Assembly: GCA_017562135.1 (NCBI GenBank) | Contig: QEYB01000991.1 | Location: 1 to 64,000, forward strand | Length of the DNA stretch: 64,000 nt | Reading direction: 5' to 3' | Source of the DNA: Dipylidium caninum | Lineage: Eukaryota > Platyhelminthes > Cestoda > Cyclophyllidea > Dipylidiidae | Shown here: piece by piece, positions 35,098 through 47,478 of the stretch | How positions within the stretch are numbered: position 1 is the first letter of the stretch | How the letters are laid out: each line of letters begins with the position of its first letter | Program-made: the position numbers and the translations under genes | Notes under the pieces: generated by a model | What the model was told of the DNA's origin: nothing | The model's input: only the letters and a program-made list of their open reading frames with translations | The model's database searches: none

Positions 35098-38000
35098 GCC
35101 GCCTTCTATCACACCTCAACGGAAAGGTGAAGGTGACGACTCAGGTGAATGCGACGGATGAGGGCAGACACTTCTCAGCATGACACAGGCCTGAAAAAGG
35201 AGTAGAGGAGGATTTCCCCCTGACTCGACGTAGGAAATCGCCTCAGTTAAAGGGCGAATGATGTCGGTGCCAGTTGAAACACCGCTTTTGCGAAGGAGAC
35301 GCTGACTAGTGGGAGGAGAACAAAAGCCCAACGGGAATGCACCGGAAATCATCGTCCACACTCGAAGAAGTTTGTTTGACTCCATTTTTCATGCCTCGCA
35401 GTAGAGAAGACACCGCATCGCCCGAAAAAGTCTCCAGTGCCGACTCCTTCCTCAGTCTGCTGCCTGTTCGGTCGTTGAACAGTGCGGTGAGGAGATCGCC
35501 TCTCAAGCACAGTCGGGTATTAAGTCGAGGAGGTCACGAAATCGTTGGCCAAAGTGTTGAGGTAAAACTGCACTCCCCACGAAGCAGTTTTGTCTGGCAA
35601 ATTAGCCCCAGCAGTGCACAGGCCTCCTTCGACTGTTCTCATCCTAAGTCACCTTAAAGCAGCATTTTGGTAAATTGCGAGTGATTTACTGGGAGCGCTT
35701 GGTCAACGCCTTGTGGAGGAGTTTACAATTGTAGCAAAACGGTTTCCGCAATTTCAATGACCTTCGAAATCTCCTCATTAACGCATGTGATTCGTCAACT
35801 GCGCAGTTTTAAAAGTATCTTCAAAAACCCCCCAGAATGTAGCAGAGTTGCAGTTTTTGGGGAAAAGTTAACTTTCAAAATATTCGTCCTATGCGAGGCA
35901 TCCCATCCAATTAAGGAAAGGCATTTCCGCCCCTACCGTAGGCCGGAAGAGCTTTCACGCAACTCTCGGTGAGGTGGGAGTTTCCATTCAACTTTGTCGG
36001 AATTGTGGGTGTTAAGAGGAAGAAACGAGAGCTCCTTAATTACACCACGTAGGAGAAGGAAACTCCCTGCAAGGCAAAAGGTGGCTTTGATGAACGTGCA
36101 CACGCCACAAGTGGCCGCCTGGAGCAATCATTGCGGCCATTTCATCGAAACCACTTAAATAACCACTTGGCCGAGGATCTGGTTGCGGGTAAGGGGAAAC
36201 CGAAGGACGCTCGATGAAACGCGATCCCCCGCAGTCCGCCGCCTCCACCCCGCGAACTGACAAGGAGACCGGCTGGTGGGTGGTGGAGGTTCTCTTTTAG
36301 AGGATTTAATCAACAGCTTCTGGCAAGCCTCGACATAAGCCGAGCTTGACGACCTCTTCGCCTGCGGGTCTTTTCATCAACTCACGCCGAAGCACGGCCG
36401 TTCTGCCTCCTCCCGTCGTGTAGTCGCCAGGCTTGTGTGCGTGCCTGATTCGGAAAGGCGAGTCGCCCGTCAGGCGGAGTGGGTCAAACATCGCAAAAAT
36501 ACAAAAGGACGGAGTGTCATGCTACCCTGAATGAAGACAAATGACCCTCGAACAGCACAACTGACCAGCTTGACTCCTCCCTGACGGTGCAGCTCGTCCG
36601 TTTAAAGGCAGGCCGCTCGGCCCACTCCCCGAGAGTCTCGCAGCAACTTAGTCCCCGAGAGTCTCGCAGCAACTTAGTCTCGTGATGCTCGTCCGGCGAT
36701 TTGTGAGAGTAGAGAAGAGAGCCCGTGTTAGGTCCTTGTGGAACGCTTGACCAAGTGGCCAGATCGCAGAATAAGCAAAGCGGAGTGGAAAGGCCAGTCC
36801 TGCCTCATCTCCACCTAAAGGTTACATCGCAGGTCTCTTCACGATGCCATTCTTCATCCCCGTTGGCAGTCCGGAGGGTAGAGCTTGTCCAAAGATAACG
36901 CGGACGAAGAAGCAGCCATAAAATGGGCAAAAAACGTACCCATGTGTTCGCTCTGCCAACCCTTTTTTTACATCAGCGTCTGTAAACATAAGTGAGTTAT
37001 AAATAATCTTCCCTTGGCCAATAAATCCCCCCTCCAAATCAGTTTACTTAGACCTGGCAAGTTCGTCGGGTGCGGAGTAAAGGCGACTCGCATTGGCTCG
37101 AGAACGCGCCTGCGAATTCGGCGAGGCTTCTCCTGGAAAAGGCGCTTTCGAGGCGCGGAGTGCCGCACACTCGTCGTGAGGCTGCACACTCGCTGGTCAA
37201 ACGGAAGTGAACGGCTGACGGCGTCGTGGTGACCGAGGCGGACGGAAGTCCGTTTCCGGGCGTCTTCCTCCGTCCGGTTGGACTAATTAAACTGGCAGTC
37301 GGGAATGCGTAGGCGAACAGACGCGTTTCGTTGTTAGTAGCTACACTTTGACAAAATTCTCTAGGCGGAATGTGACATTTAAACCATCTGTTCAGTTTAA
37401 ATCATGAAATCCGAGGCAGGATGAATTATTTTCCCCACTGAGACACTAAATCATGTGGAAATACCCCGAATCTCCGATCTGCAAGTGGATGTTCCTCCAG
37501 TCCCAATGTAGTGAAGATCGTAATGTGCTGGGAGGGGGACCTCATCCCCTCCTCGTTTCTTCAATATTTGCGACTTAGCTTGACGAACTCTTCTTAGCAT
37601 CGTCTCGCCCCTAAGCGCGGACAGTAAAACAACAAAAGGAGTCTTGAATGCGCCATGTTTCCTAATGAATTGGTAGATTCTTCATTTGAGCGTTGGAGAA
37701 GACCGGCTATTTGCTCGATTCTGTGCCTTTAGCGGCTCCACGAGTCGCAAAAGGTGGAATCTGCCCGAGGAAAGGGCTGCGTTTGACGCACAGGGTGGGG
37801 TGTCGCCGCGCCCTCGACCGGGTCCCCGCCTGGGGAAAAGCCAGGGTTATTGTGCGGTATCCACCTTTACACAGGCAGGCAGGCGGCGGACCCTCACGCA
37901 TCACCGCCGATGCGAGTGGACAGTGGAATGAATGAAAAGACTACACTCACCAAAGTTCAACTGATTTCCGCCTATTCGTCCCCGAAAATTAATGTGGTAG

Positions 38001-40190
38001 GGCTAAAAGTCATCGCAAGTGCATTCTCGTTCGCCTCTCTGGAGTGATAAATGAGTGAAGTACAGAAGAAGCACATGCGCTGCTCTCTGCGACGCAGCCT
38101 CCCTGTTGGAGTTGGGTGAAGTGGCCCGGTTATCCTTGGCCTCCTCTCCTGCCAAGCGCCCAGAATTCGTCGCAACCACCAGCCGCCAGCGACCATCTCC
38201 TCGCCTCGACTGTCCAAACATCGCGGTGTCGTCGGTGGATTCAAGACGAGACGAGATGAATGACGAAGAGTCCTCGGATTTCCTGTGAGTTGTAAAACAC
38301 CGAAAGCGGTGCCATTGAAATGTTTGACTGGTTAAAACCACAATTTCTGCCTTCAATGGACAAAGAATTGGACTTATGTTGCCAAATTTTCCATCAAGAG
38401 AAGTGGAGGAATTTCAGTTTTAAGAATTCATGAGATGGTAATTTGCTAAAAATTAAAGGGATGCTTGGTTAATTTGAAGACTCTCATTGGAGTCGGAATC
38501 CTTTCAAAATCCTAATTTCACAAGTGACGACCCTGACAGATTTCCCCTAAAATATCAAAAATGAGGCATGCAGATGGGAGAGTAGAAGGGAAGCTTATTA
38601 AACTCGAGCCTCAAAACACGAAAGTTTACTCGAAAGCCGGAAGTTACGAGGTTTCTCTGATTTAGCTGGCACTTTGAAGGCCGCAGTAACTTCAGCTTAT
38701 CATGAATTTTTTTCTGTAGCTTCAAATGCAGTGTCCGTCGCTTCCGCCTTCTCGACTTCTCACTTTCTCCATCCTCAGATTTTGGAGTTGAAAAAAAATG
38801 GTAGAAGTTCCAGAAGTGGTTCTGTGTATGCTTCTCCAACATACCGGTATTTGGAAGAAACCACCGCCGAGGGTACCATTCTCGGTCGCCTCTCTGCGGT
38901 GCATCGCCATCGCCGTCTGGACGTTACTGCCTCGGTGAAATCGCGGTGGCGGCGGCAGTAAGAAGCCCCCTTCTCTTCCCCACTTTATCCACAAGCCATT
39001 GGGGCTCTTCGCCCCCACACCCCAAAGCGACATTATTTCCGGGGTGGAGGCAGGAATTCGCAAGTTTTCACTTCAATTAGGGCAGCGTCCAGTCGAGTGG
39101 GTGCTCACAGGAGTATACTCGTCGAGAGTATGCCAAACTGCCCGTATAATTAGCTCTTTCTACGACATTTCCGCTGTTTTCGAATAAGAGGGCACTTTAT
39201 TTGCATACATCGTTGTTACTTCACAACACACATACGCTAATGCAACTGGTTGGCGCCAAAACGATTTCAGGAAGTTTTTTTCCCCCAGATGAACATTAGC
39301 GTGTGAAGAATTCCCGGGCCAGATTGGTTTTTGGAATTGGCCCACATAACCAGGCAGTCATTAAGGTGGAAGACATGGCCTGCACAAGAAACCACGAGTC
39401 ATCACAGAGAGGAGGCCTTGTCTATGCCTGATTGACCGTTTCTCGGAGGGTTTGGGCGCCCAAGTCTGCAGCGCGCCCCAAACTAAGAGGACGCCAAGGA
39501 AACACGGTGTGTGCGACATTCAAAACGGAAGGAGGCTGGGGAGGGGGCTTTTATTTTCTCCTTGCCCAACACATGAGCGGGATATGGTTGGCAATAAATA
39601 TGCCGTTTTTATTTTTAAAGGGACACTCTTTTGAGACAATAAGACCGGAAACAAGGAGATAAACTGTACTGCTGTGCGCCCTTTACAAGGCCTCTTGATA
39701 ATGGCGCGGAGGTTTTTCCCCCCTGCCACCGTCGCCGTTAATAGGCCATCTGTTTGGCCGGAGAGACTGGGCATTTGTGGTGCGAGTGGGCAACAGCGCA
39801 TAAAACGTGTTGAAGAACGATATTTCTAACTTGTTGGGGACTCTTCACCTCCTGCAGTGCTCTCCACGCTGAACTACTGCCTCGGACCTCGGGTAACACG
39901 TCCTCGGGTGTTGCGTTAAGGAGCAACAGTTGTGGAGTGATTCCAACCTAAATGAATGAAAATCTGCGTATTTTGTTTGGCAACCAAATGACACTTCGCT
40001 GCTAGCTGCCAGGACTTTGTGACAACGCGGTGAAGTGTAACGTTGTTGAGCTCTTCTGTGCACTACTTTTCCTATGGCAGACCAGAAGAAACGCGGGCGA
40101 TAGAAAGTATCCAAGTTGTTAGAAAGGAACCGTACACTGTAAGAATCCATGATCAGCCTTGATAGACGACAATGGGAAGAAAGCGGCAGA
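35098..40190. other. GC-rich stretch without a supported gene
   Basis: About 5 kb. Apart from the 26-base tandem duplication at 36627 and a CAGG microsatellite near 37874, only chance-like open frames were seen on either strand. Confidence 0.5.
36627..36678. repeat. exact tandem duplication of 26 bases
   Basis: The 26-base unit CCCCGAGAGTCTCGCAGCAA plus CTTAGT occurs twice head to tail without a mismatch (36627-36652, 36653-36678). It contains the short palindrome CGAGAGTCTCG. Confidence 0.97.
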
Positions 40191-40192
40191 AG

Positions 40193-40235
40193 GATGCCTC
40201 AAGAATGCCTCAAGAAAGCCTCAAGAAAGCCTTCC
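40193..40235. repeat. four imperfect 11-base tandem units
   Basis: Units of the form GAAAGCCTCAA / GAATGCCTCAA are repeated four times with single-base changes. Confidence 0.9.
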
Positions 40236-40853
40236 CAACTAGCTCTATTTTTAGGTCAATGTCCTCCTTTTGGTGCATGGCATAGAAAGTACGTTAGCTG
40301 TGAACTGCCGGCCGACTTTTGGCCCTCGGAGACGGAGCTGAGAGTCCACCACCGGTGATGTCACAAATACGTGACAAATGAGACAGTCAGTGATGTTGTC
40401 TCAACTGCTAGGACATCCATAGCCAAGGTAAACTTGTATCACAGCGAATACAAATGCGTCGGTAATTAAAGTCGCCTGCGACTTGCTCCTCGAGGAAGAG
40501 AAAATCTTTTAAGCGCTGTGTGCGGGATCAATCTAAAATGAAGGGAATGCAGAGGAATGAGCGTTTAAGGATAAACAACAGAAGTCTTTTCTAGCGGATT
40601 AGAAATAAATGAGTTTTTAAGCACTGTGCAGGTAGGGGATCCATACGCATCCTGACGGAGAGTGACAGAAGGGAGTCCGGCTCGGCGTCTTATTTTCCGA
40701 CTGGACTAGGAAATCAGTTCCATGGAGTGTTACCATGCGCTGAGACCAGGCTGCTGAGGTCATGGACACAAGGGCACCTTAATTACCTCATCTTAGTGTA
40801 TTCCTTTCCCCTGTTTAATTAACTGCATCATTTCCGGGCCTACCTTTACAACT

Positions 40854-40888
40854 CCCCCCCCCCCCCCCCCCACACACACGCGCACACA
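40854..40888. repeat. poly-C tract followed by (CA)n
   Basis: Eighteen consecutive C residues (40854-40871) run into an AC/GC dinucleotide tract. Such long C-runs could form i-motif or, on the minus strand, G-quadruplex structures. Confidence 0.95.
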
Positions 40889-43700
40889 AGAGCCGAGAAA
40901 AACAAATTTAACCTTTTCAGCCACCTTACTGTGACACATCGGTGGAAGTAGACTCTGCTCGATTTCACTCACTGGCTGGTATGTTGAAGGGTATTTACAT
41001 GACATCCGGCTTGAAAGTCGTCCGCTGGCAAGCTGGTGATTGCTTCGATAAAAAGGCAGATGTTCTCCGTGTCTGAGGGGTGAGTGGGGTGCAACATTAA
41101 AATAACCAAAACACTTTCATTTTAGTGCTGTTAGAAATTTGATGGTGAAGATTTCCACCGTTTTCTATAGGCATTGTCATTAGGCTGGTAGAAGTTGTAA
41201 ATAAAATTTCCGACCTCATCATCTTAATGGCACTTCTGTGGATCTTGGCCATAAAATTTGCTATCAAAAATTCCATTTTGCCCAGCAAACATGCAATTTC
41301 TTATTGTGACATAAAATTTCAATCCATGTAGCAACTTTCTAAAGCGGTAAATTAGTTAGTGTGTCATAGGTGATGGTTTTAGTGGCAAGACAAATTTCCA
41401 CCTGACAAGGCCTTTCCGCGTGGGCAACAAAGGGCCGAAAGGGAGGCGGCTGCTGACATTACATTATTAGCCCATTCTGCACGCCTTCAACTACCACCTT
41501 AAGCTGGTATTTTTTCAAATGAATTTAGATTTTAATTTCTAATGCGTGGGGCGCAAGCACTAGAAAATGTGTACATTTTACGGTTAGGCAACTCCATCCG
41601 CCTCCCCTGTCATTTTCCCGTTTGGCTGACGCTTGCTCATGTGGAAATATACTTTACCCTTGGGCATGAGAAACTTAAGGGTTTATTAGCCTTCCTTAGC
41701 GTTTAATTATTTGACAACTAGTATACTGAAAGTCATCGTAGCATTCTTGGGGCTTTATCTTCTACTAACTCTGCATCTTCTGGTCTACTGCCTACCTCTC
41801 ATTCACCTCGCCCGGTTTTCCACCTCTCAGATGAAACCAGGCATTGTAATCTAAAGCCTTAGTTTACGTCTTGTCAAAAAAAGGAGTTGGCCACGTCTAA
41901 GTGAGGTTTACGCTCAGATCGGAACAGGTTATGGCAAGACCGAAATCGCGATAGCCCTTTCCACTGGAGTATTTTCCTCCTTTTTCACACTGGTACTGTC
42001 CTGCATCGCGAAATCCATTTTTATTTTACAGATTTACTCCCACTCAGTTGTTAACTTTGTCCAGATAAATTGCGTTCCACATAGTCAAGTGAGGGCATGT
42101 TGCAAATGTAAAGCTTTAACTAGCACAATTGGAAATATTTTGGTGGTCTTTTCATCCCACTCCTGATGGCATTTCTCATGTATTTAATTTTATTCTGGAG
42201 TGTTTTCTACTATAAACCTCGTCGTAGGCTACTCCCTTAAAGTCCTAACTTGAAGAAGAAGTCCCGTTTCTGAGTAGTTCGGACGATCGTCCATTTCTCT
42301 ACCAAATCAACTGCCCACGGTCGAGAGAACATGCGAATTCCACTACTCTTGTCCACAAAACGTGATGGAGGATAGGAGAATATGCTTCGAAGCTACTGCC
42401 ATGTGATTCTCCTTTTCTGGACTCACTCGAAAGTCCCATAATACTCGTAGTCTTTTCCCCTGCCTCCCTCCGTCTTTACTTCTGTTCCCTCCTAATTATT
42501 AGCGGACTTGAGGAAGTATGTCAGATGACAAGTAGTTTGATGAGATGACCTGAAATACATGTAGCTGTACGGGATACTACTTCATCCTCATCCGCCGGTT
42601 TGGCTTTGCTGACGGAATTCCAACGCTGTTGAGCCACCCAGTTCTCAATAATATACACAAGTGGATGTGTACAAGTTGGTGTTCGAAAAAATCATCGTCT
42701 TACTTGTCCAAAAGTGGTAATTCTTAGACAGAGACGTCCCCAACGTAGGGGATTCCGGGCATTGCTTCTTCGCAAGTTACACTTCCACACGATGTGGCTG
42801 TTTGGCTGGGGCAAAGCGAGTAAGTGGAGTGTCGGTGATGAAGTAAAGCGCCTCAACGTTTCCCTTTTCCGTCAACAGGTAATATTATTATGTGTTAATT
42901 TCGTGCATGACTACCATTCTCGCAGAAATAATTGTTCCTCGAAGACGCGAGCTAACAGAAAAGATATTTTTCGCGACTGGAAAGCATCAAAACGAAGGAC
43001 TGTGTACGGCGTTCAGAAGTTATCTCTAGATGTCTACAAACCCCTTTATTATCTACAATTGTGGGGTTCATTTCAGAACTTGTTTGTGTTACTGCCTGAT
43101 CCACTTTGTAACTCTAATCTACTCGAAATGGAGGAGAGAGAAAAAAGACATCAAAAAGTAAATTTTTATGGAGAGTTATAAAAGACAGATGTTTGAAAGC
43201 CAATGACTCTCAACTGATGTCACTTGGCAAGAAGAAGTGGTCACTCTGACGGTCGACGATGATGCGATTTCATTACGAGGCGTTAGTCGGGACAAGAAAG
43301 TAGAGCATTGCCGAGAGGACCTCGAGGCGCTCTGAGGAAGGTCAGGAGACTCGTTGGACAAGTGGGGCGAGGAGAATGATTACATCGCCGGGATATCCCC
43401 GGTGGGACACCTTAGAGGTCTGAGTGAAAACAATGGTGGCCCAGTCGTTCGTACACCCCCCCCGCCCGGGGGCTGCTAGTAACCTATCTACAAATTTGCT
43501 TCAGCCTGTCTCTCTGAGTGCGCCTCTCTTACACCCACCGTGTTAGCAGTTACCTCGAAGGGAGAGTGAATGCACGAGAGCAACCTACATATAAACGCCT
43601 TCAGCCGACCACACAGTGGATTCGGGAGGTTTAATGGCCCTTTTCAAGGTTAATTGCTTTACTATCTGCGCCAACTGACGCATACTTCAGGGCCAGGACG
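40889..43700. other. AT-rich island without a supported gene
   Basis: The sequence turns AT-rich. A frame at 42714-43181 (plus) includes MWLFGWGKASKWSVGDEVKR from an ATG at 42792, with GTAAGT inside it. One splice option (42823 to the AG near 42926) continues KIIVPRRRELTEKIFFATGK before a stop. It is too weak to call a gene. Confidence 0.4.
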
Positions 43701-43737
43701 TGGGGGGCCGCTGCCGAGGGGAGCTGGGGCAGAGGCG

Positions 43738-43762
43738 AAGGGAGGAGGGAGGAGGGAGGAGG
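43738..43762. repeat. GGA/GGGA purine repeat
   Basis: Repeated GGAGGGA units with four or more closely spaced G-runs, so the plus strand could form a G-quadruplex. Confidence 0.9.
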
Positions 43763-44186
43763 CCCGAGCTCATCAATCATAAAGTGGAGCCAGGGTCAAG
43801 TGGATATGCGCAAAGACACCAAAGGCAAATGATGCGAAACAGAGGGGAGTTGATGCCAAGCACGGTAGCATGCTTTTATGCAATTGGCAAGTGGCCTCAG
43901 GTCAGGAGATTAACTCGGATCGTCTGCTTCACCCTTGCTCTTTCACGGCAGGGGCTATTTTTGCCATCTCTGCTGAACAAGGTAATGGGAGAGACAGTGG
44001 AAAAATAAGTAGGGGTCCCAGACCTCCATTCCACGAAGAATGGCTGGCGGGAAGAGAGATGGTCGTCGAGGTCGTGACTCCAAACTCCAGTCTTTTGGAT
44101 ATAGCAAATCTCTTTTTCTTCTATGCAGAGTTAAGGCATATAAGTGGCATTGGCAACGGCGTGGGCAAGGTGGGTGTTTGTGCATC

Positions 44187-44292
44187 CTTCCTTCCTTTTT
44201 TCCTTCTCTCTTCTCTTCCTCTTTTTCATCTTTTTATTCCTTTCCTCCTCCTCCTCCTCCTCCTCCTTCTCCTTCTTGTTCTTCTTCCTCTG
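44187..44292. repeat. long pyrimidine tract with (TCC)n
   Basis: About 105 bases almost entirely C and T, with a core of nine or so TCC triplets at 44243-44268. It produces artificial Leu/Ser/Pro-rich open frames on the plus strand. Confidence 0.9.
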
Positions 44293-45245
44293 TTAAACTA
44301 TTGTTGCCTCTAACCACTGGAGAAGCAGTAAGTGTGTGTGCCCTTGGGAAATTATCCCCATTTTGTACGAATTTTGCGTGATCTGGGAGTAATTCCAACG
44401 TCAGTCAGTAGACATTGCTTCCACTCTACAATGGATGATTTGCCCCTCCTATCCGCGCCTCTCCTTACTTGTTGGAAGAATACATACATTTGGCTAAATA
44501 GTCCCACACTACTTGCCCACTCGAGCATTATTTTTGCCGTGCGCAGGGAATGGAACAAAAGGCTGGGATCTAGATAGCCTCCTATCATGTCGGCAGTGCT
44601 TCTGATTAGTTGATAGAGGAGGAGACGGGCCGCTGCGCCTCTCTTTGCGCTTCTTTATTCCTGGCGTAGGCTGTCTGCCGCGGTAGCTTTGTGCAACTCC
44701 GATTGTCACCCTGAAGGAGGCTGGAAAGAGCCCATTTGCGTCCTTCTCGGACCATGTAAATACAGACGGCAGGGCAGTTGAGGGAGGTTAGTGGTAACTT
44801 CAAATGGACTTATCGCCCACAGACCTGGTCTGTACAGGCCTTGAGAGACTTCTGCATGCACTTTCCCACTGGAACTCGTCCTCGCCTCTCACAGGGTTTT
44901 CCCCGGTGCTGCGCTCACCAGCGGTTCACCCAGCGAGTACCCCAGTGGAGCACATCACGGCAGTTGACCGTCGCATCTGATAAGGCGCCCTTTGGAGAAG
45001 GGAGTGAACTTCGCCTACGCCGCGTTTGCTCGCGTATCCGCCCCCCCCGTCATCGTGTCCACTTTTTGTCATCTGATATGTCCTTTTTTGCCTGCTCATA
45101 GGTGGAATGAATAGCTGTCTACCAGACCAGACTAAGTGCACTCATTTGGGAAATTAAGAGCCTTCTGGCGACACTTCAAATATGCCCATTTTGAATGGTC
45201 TCACAGTCTTAACATGGATGGCAGCGAGCAACAGACTAGGCTCTG

Positions 45246-45259
45246 CCCCCCCCCCCCCG
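45246..45259. repeat. poly-C run of 14
   Basis: Uninterrupted C-run on the plus strand, one of several in the GC-rich domain. Confidence 0.95.
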
Positions 45260-46021
45260 CATGAGACAGTCGTGATTTTTTGTGAGCTTTACGTCCTCCT
45301 CGGGCGAATGTCCCTCGCCGACAGGCTGGGGCTTAGTCGTCCCGCGTCTGACGCCTTCCCTCGCAGGATCCAGCGTGGACGATGGCTCTCCACTGCCGTA
45401 TCAGTGGCGTTTGACCTGGGGGCCAAGCAATATCCAAATGCCTGGCCGAGCTGGGTCGACAGGGGCGGAGTAAGGGCCTCTCTCTCTCAGCTCTGACAGT
45501 CAAAACTTTTTCCCGCCCTCTCCTACACCCTCAAAGTGCCACTGGAAAATGAGATTTAAAGGCGCTGTGCCTGGTTGGGGTGCGATGTCGGCAGTGGAGA
45601 GGTAGACGTTGCTGACTCACTGCCCTTCAGTCTTCAAATGTAAAAAGAGTGGAAACTGGGTTGGTGAAAAAACCAAAACACTAGAAAATATATTGTCATT
45701 CAAATGCGACACTCCATAAGGTCAAGTAAAAAACGCACTTCCATGTCATCTGGATGAAGTTTACGTCGGATGGAAATGGAGTAGTAAGCCGGTTGGGGCC
45801 CTGTTGTGCCAATGCTCCGAGGGTTGCCAACTCCCCGCCACTCGGTGCCAGCGTGTCACTTACTCCACTTCACTTCACTTCGCCTCAGAACTCGGAGCCT
45901 AAAGGACAGGAAATGCCTCAAATTTGAGTAAATTCCTACGAAATGCCACATCTAAATTGTCAAAAATGCGGCCTTTCGGGTTGGGTGAGTACAAAATCTC
46001 TCTTTCCATTGTTAATGCCTA

Positions 46022-47323
46022 TTAAAAGTAGCCAGGACGCCTTTCTAACAATCGACTGGATGTTAATAGTTGAGATGGTGGCAAATAGAGTCGAACCTGG
46101 CGCCGCCAGTTACTTGGCCAAGACGCGAGAAACGAGCATTCATCATGTCCACTCAACTTACTTCGACTCTTGCTTTGTATGGCCTGTTTGTTGGTTCCGC
46201 CTCGGCCAAAAATTAACTTGGCCACCTGCCTAAATGTGGGATTTGAGCCCATGTAAATGAAAGCATTAAAGGTTGAGTCAAGGTAGATGAGAAGATTGGC
46301 AATCACAGAGATATAAATGTCTAGGGTGGGATGGTACTTGGAGGTGTAGGAGCCGAGGATTTTACTAAAGAAGGCGGGTGTCTCGAGAACAAAGAAGGTG
46401 AAACACAACGCCAGCATTAGTTTGTCGCCCGAGGGGAGATTCCGATCGACGGTTTTTGTCGCGGCGAGTGGCTCTCCGCCCGAAACGCCATCCTCCTTGT
46501 TGGCAGTGACCAGCACAGTCCGCTGATTGCGTCGTCGAAATCGACGTCGAATTGCTATCTTTCGAATGACAAAAAAGCTCAGCACGCAGACGCACAATAC
46601 GGGCCCGCCCGACTGGACAATAAATGTACCAATGCCGAGGTAAATCAGTTGGTACAGGATGTTTCTGGCTATTAGCGGATCCTCCTTGTATATGAGTGCG
46701 GTCGACCCACAGATGTACGATTTAATTTCAAATATTCGTGGGAGGGCGAAGAGACCCGCCGAAATCATGGTGATTATCATGATCAGGGGGATTCTCTCCC
46801 TCGGGAACGAGGACACGGTGCCCAACTTGCGGCAGATGGCGTCGTACCTGTACGCGGCCAGCAGCACCACAGACCAGTTTCGGCTGATTTGGAAGGCAAA
46901 GAGGAAACCGCTGAGTACTTGATGCATTACAAGCAAAGTGGCCGTCAGTTTAATTTGTCTCTCATGTGTGTCCTCGGTAAGATTGTTGTCAACCACGTCA
47001 GCATTGAAGGTGTACATCTCGAGGACTTTTCTCGCAATAGTGTGAAAGAAGAGACTGCTTCCGAAGCAGATCTCAAAGACGGAAAGACTCTTGAGGATGG
47101 CGCTCATGGAGCTGTTTTTCCACACACGGTGCGCGAATATCCTCAGGGAAAGGCCATTTAGAAGGACGTTGAGGGGAGCGAGTACAAGCACAATGATGTT
47201 GTAAATCTTGAAAATGTGATTGTCCACATCAATTTCCAACTGCTTCTCCTCACAAACTCCTCGAGTCACCACGAAGAGGAGGTAGTCTTCGTTCTGACTG
47301 TCCGTTGCGTTCGAGACTGTCAT
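46022..47323 (-). CDS. rhodopsin-type GPCR, probable neuropeptide receptor
   Basis: An intronless frame of 433 residues has seven hydrophobic helices at about 41-62, 76-98, 128-158, 179-196, 221-253, 302-321 and 336-358. The end of helix 3 reads AAYRYDAICRK, with YRY replacing the usual DRY/ERY. Helix 7 carries D349-S-T-F-N353-A-F-I-Y357, a variant of NPxxY with Ala for Pro, followed by a basic helix-8-like GSNPTFRQVAKL. The N-terminus has an N5-A-T glycosylation site and a second possible site at N114. Loop 3 is long and arginine-rich (256-268). The overall pattern resembles flatworm FMRFamide-type peptide receptors, but the ligand cannot be assigned. It acts in the plasma membrane. The ATG at 47323 leaves a normal 40-residue outer tail. 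A G-rich tandem block lies about 90-155 bases upstream of the start and may be promoter sequence. Confidence 0.95.
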   Translation of the reverse strand: MTVSNATDSQNEDYLLFVVTRGVCEEKQLEIDVDNHIFKIYNIIVLVLAPLNVLLNGLSLRIFAHRVWKNSSMSAILKSLSVFEICFGSSLFFHTIARKVLEMYTFNADVVDNNLTEDTHERQIKLTATLLVMHQVLSGFLFAFQISRNWSVVLLAAYRYDAICRKLGTVSSFPRERIPLIMIITMISAGLFALPRIFEIKSYICGSTALIYKEDPLIARNILYQLIYLGIGTFIVQSGGPVLCVCVLSFFVIRKIAIRRRFRRRNQRTVLVTANKEDGVSGGEPLAATKTVDRNLPSGDKLMLALCFTFFVLETPAFFSKILGSYTSKYHPTLDIYISVIANLLIYLDSTFNAFIYMGSNPTFRQVAKLIFGRGGTNKQAIQSKSRSKLSGHDECSFLASWPSNWRRQVRLYLPPSQLLTSSRLLERRPGYF

Positions 47324-47409
47324 ACTTTCAGGGAGGACGTTTTGTTCTCTCTCTCTACAAATGAGGAGAAAAGCATGTCATCAAGAAGTCAGATGTACTG
47401 AGAGGAGAT

Positions 47410-47478
47410 AGCGGGGGCGGAATGGCGGAGTGGCGGAGTGGCGGGAGGGCGGGGAGGACGGGGAGGACGGGGGTGGCA
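47410..47478. repeat. G-rich minisatellite upstream of the GPCR start
   Basis: Short units GGCGGAGT, then GGGGAGGAC, are repeated with single-base changes. It sits 87-155 bases upstream of the minus-strand receptor's ATG, the usual place for GC-box promoter elements, and has enough G-runs for a quadruplex on the plus (template) strand. Confidence 0.8.

Noticed and set aside
42792..43181. ATG frame beginning MWLFGWGKA
   Set aside because: The N-terminus is suggestive of a membrane or mitochondrial protein, but the frame contains GTAAGT and several splice options, none giving a convincing product.
43870..44313. 147-codon frame ending in a leucine-rich stretch that mimics a membrane helix
   Set aside because: The hydrophobic end is translated from the CTT/CCT simple repeat at 44187-44292.
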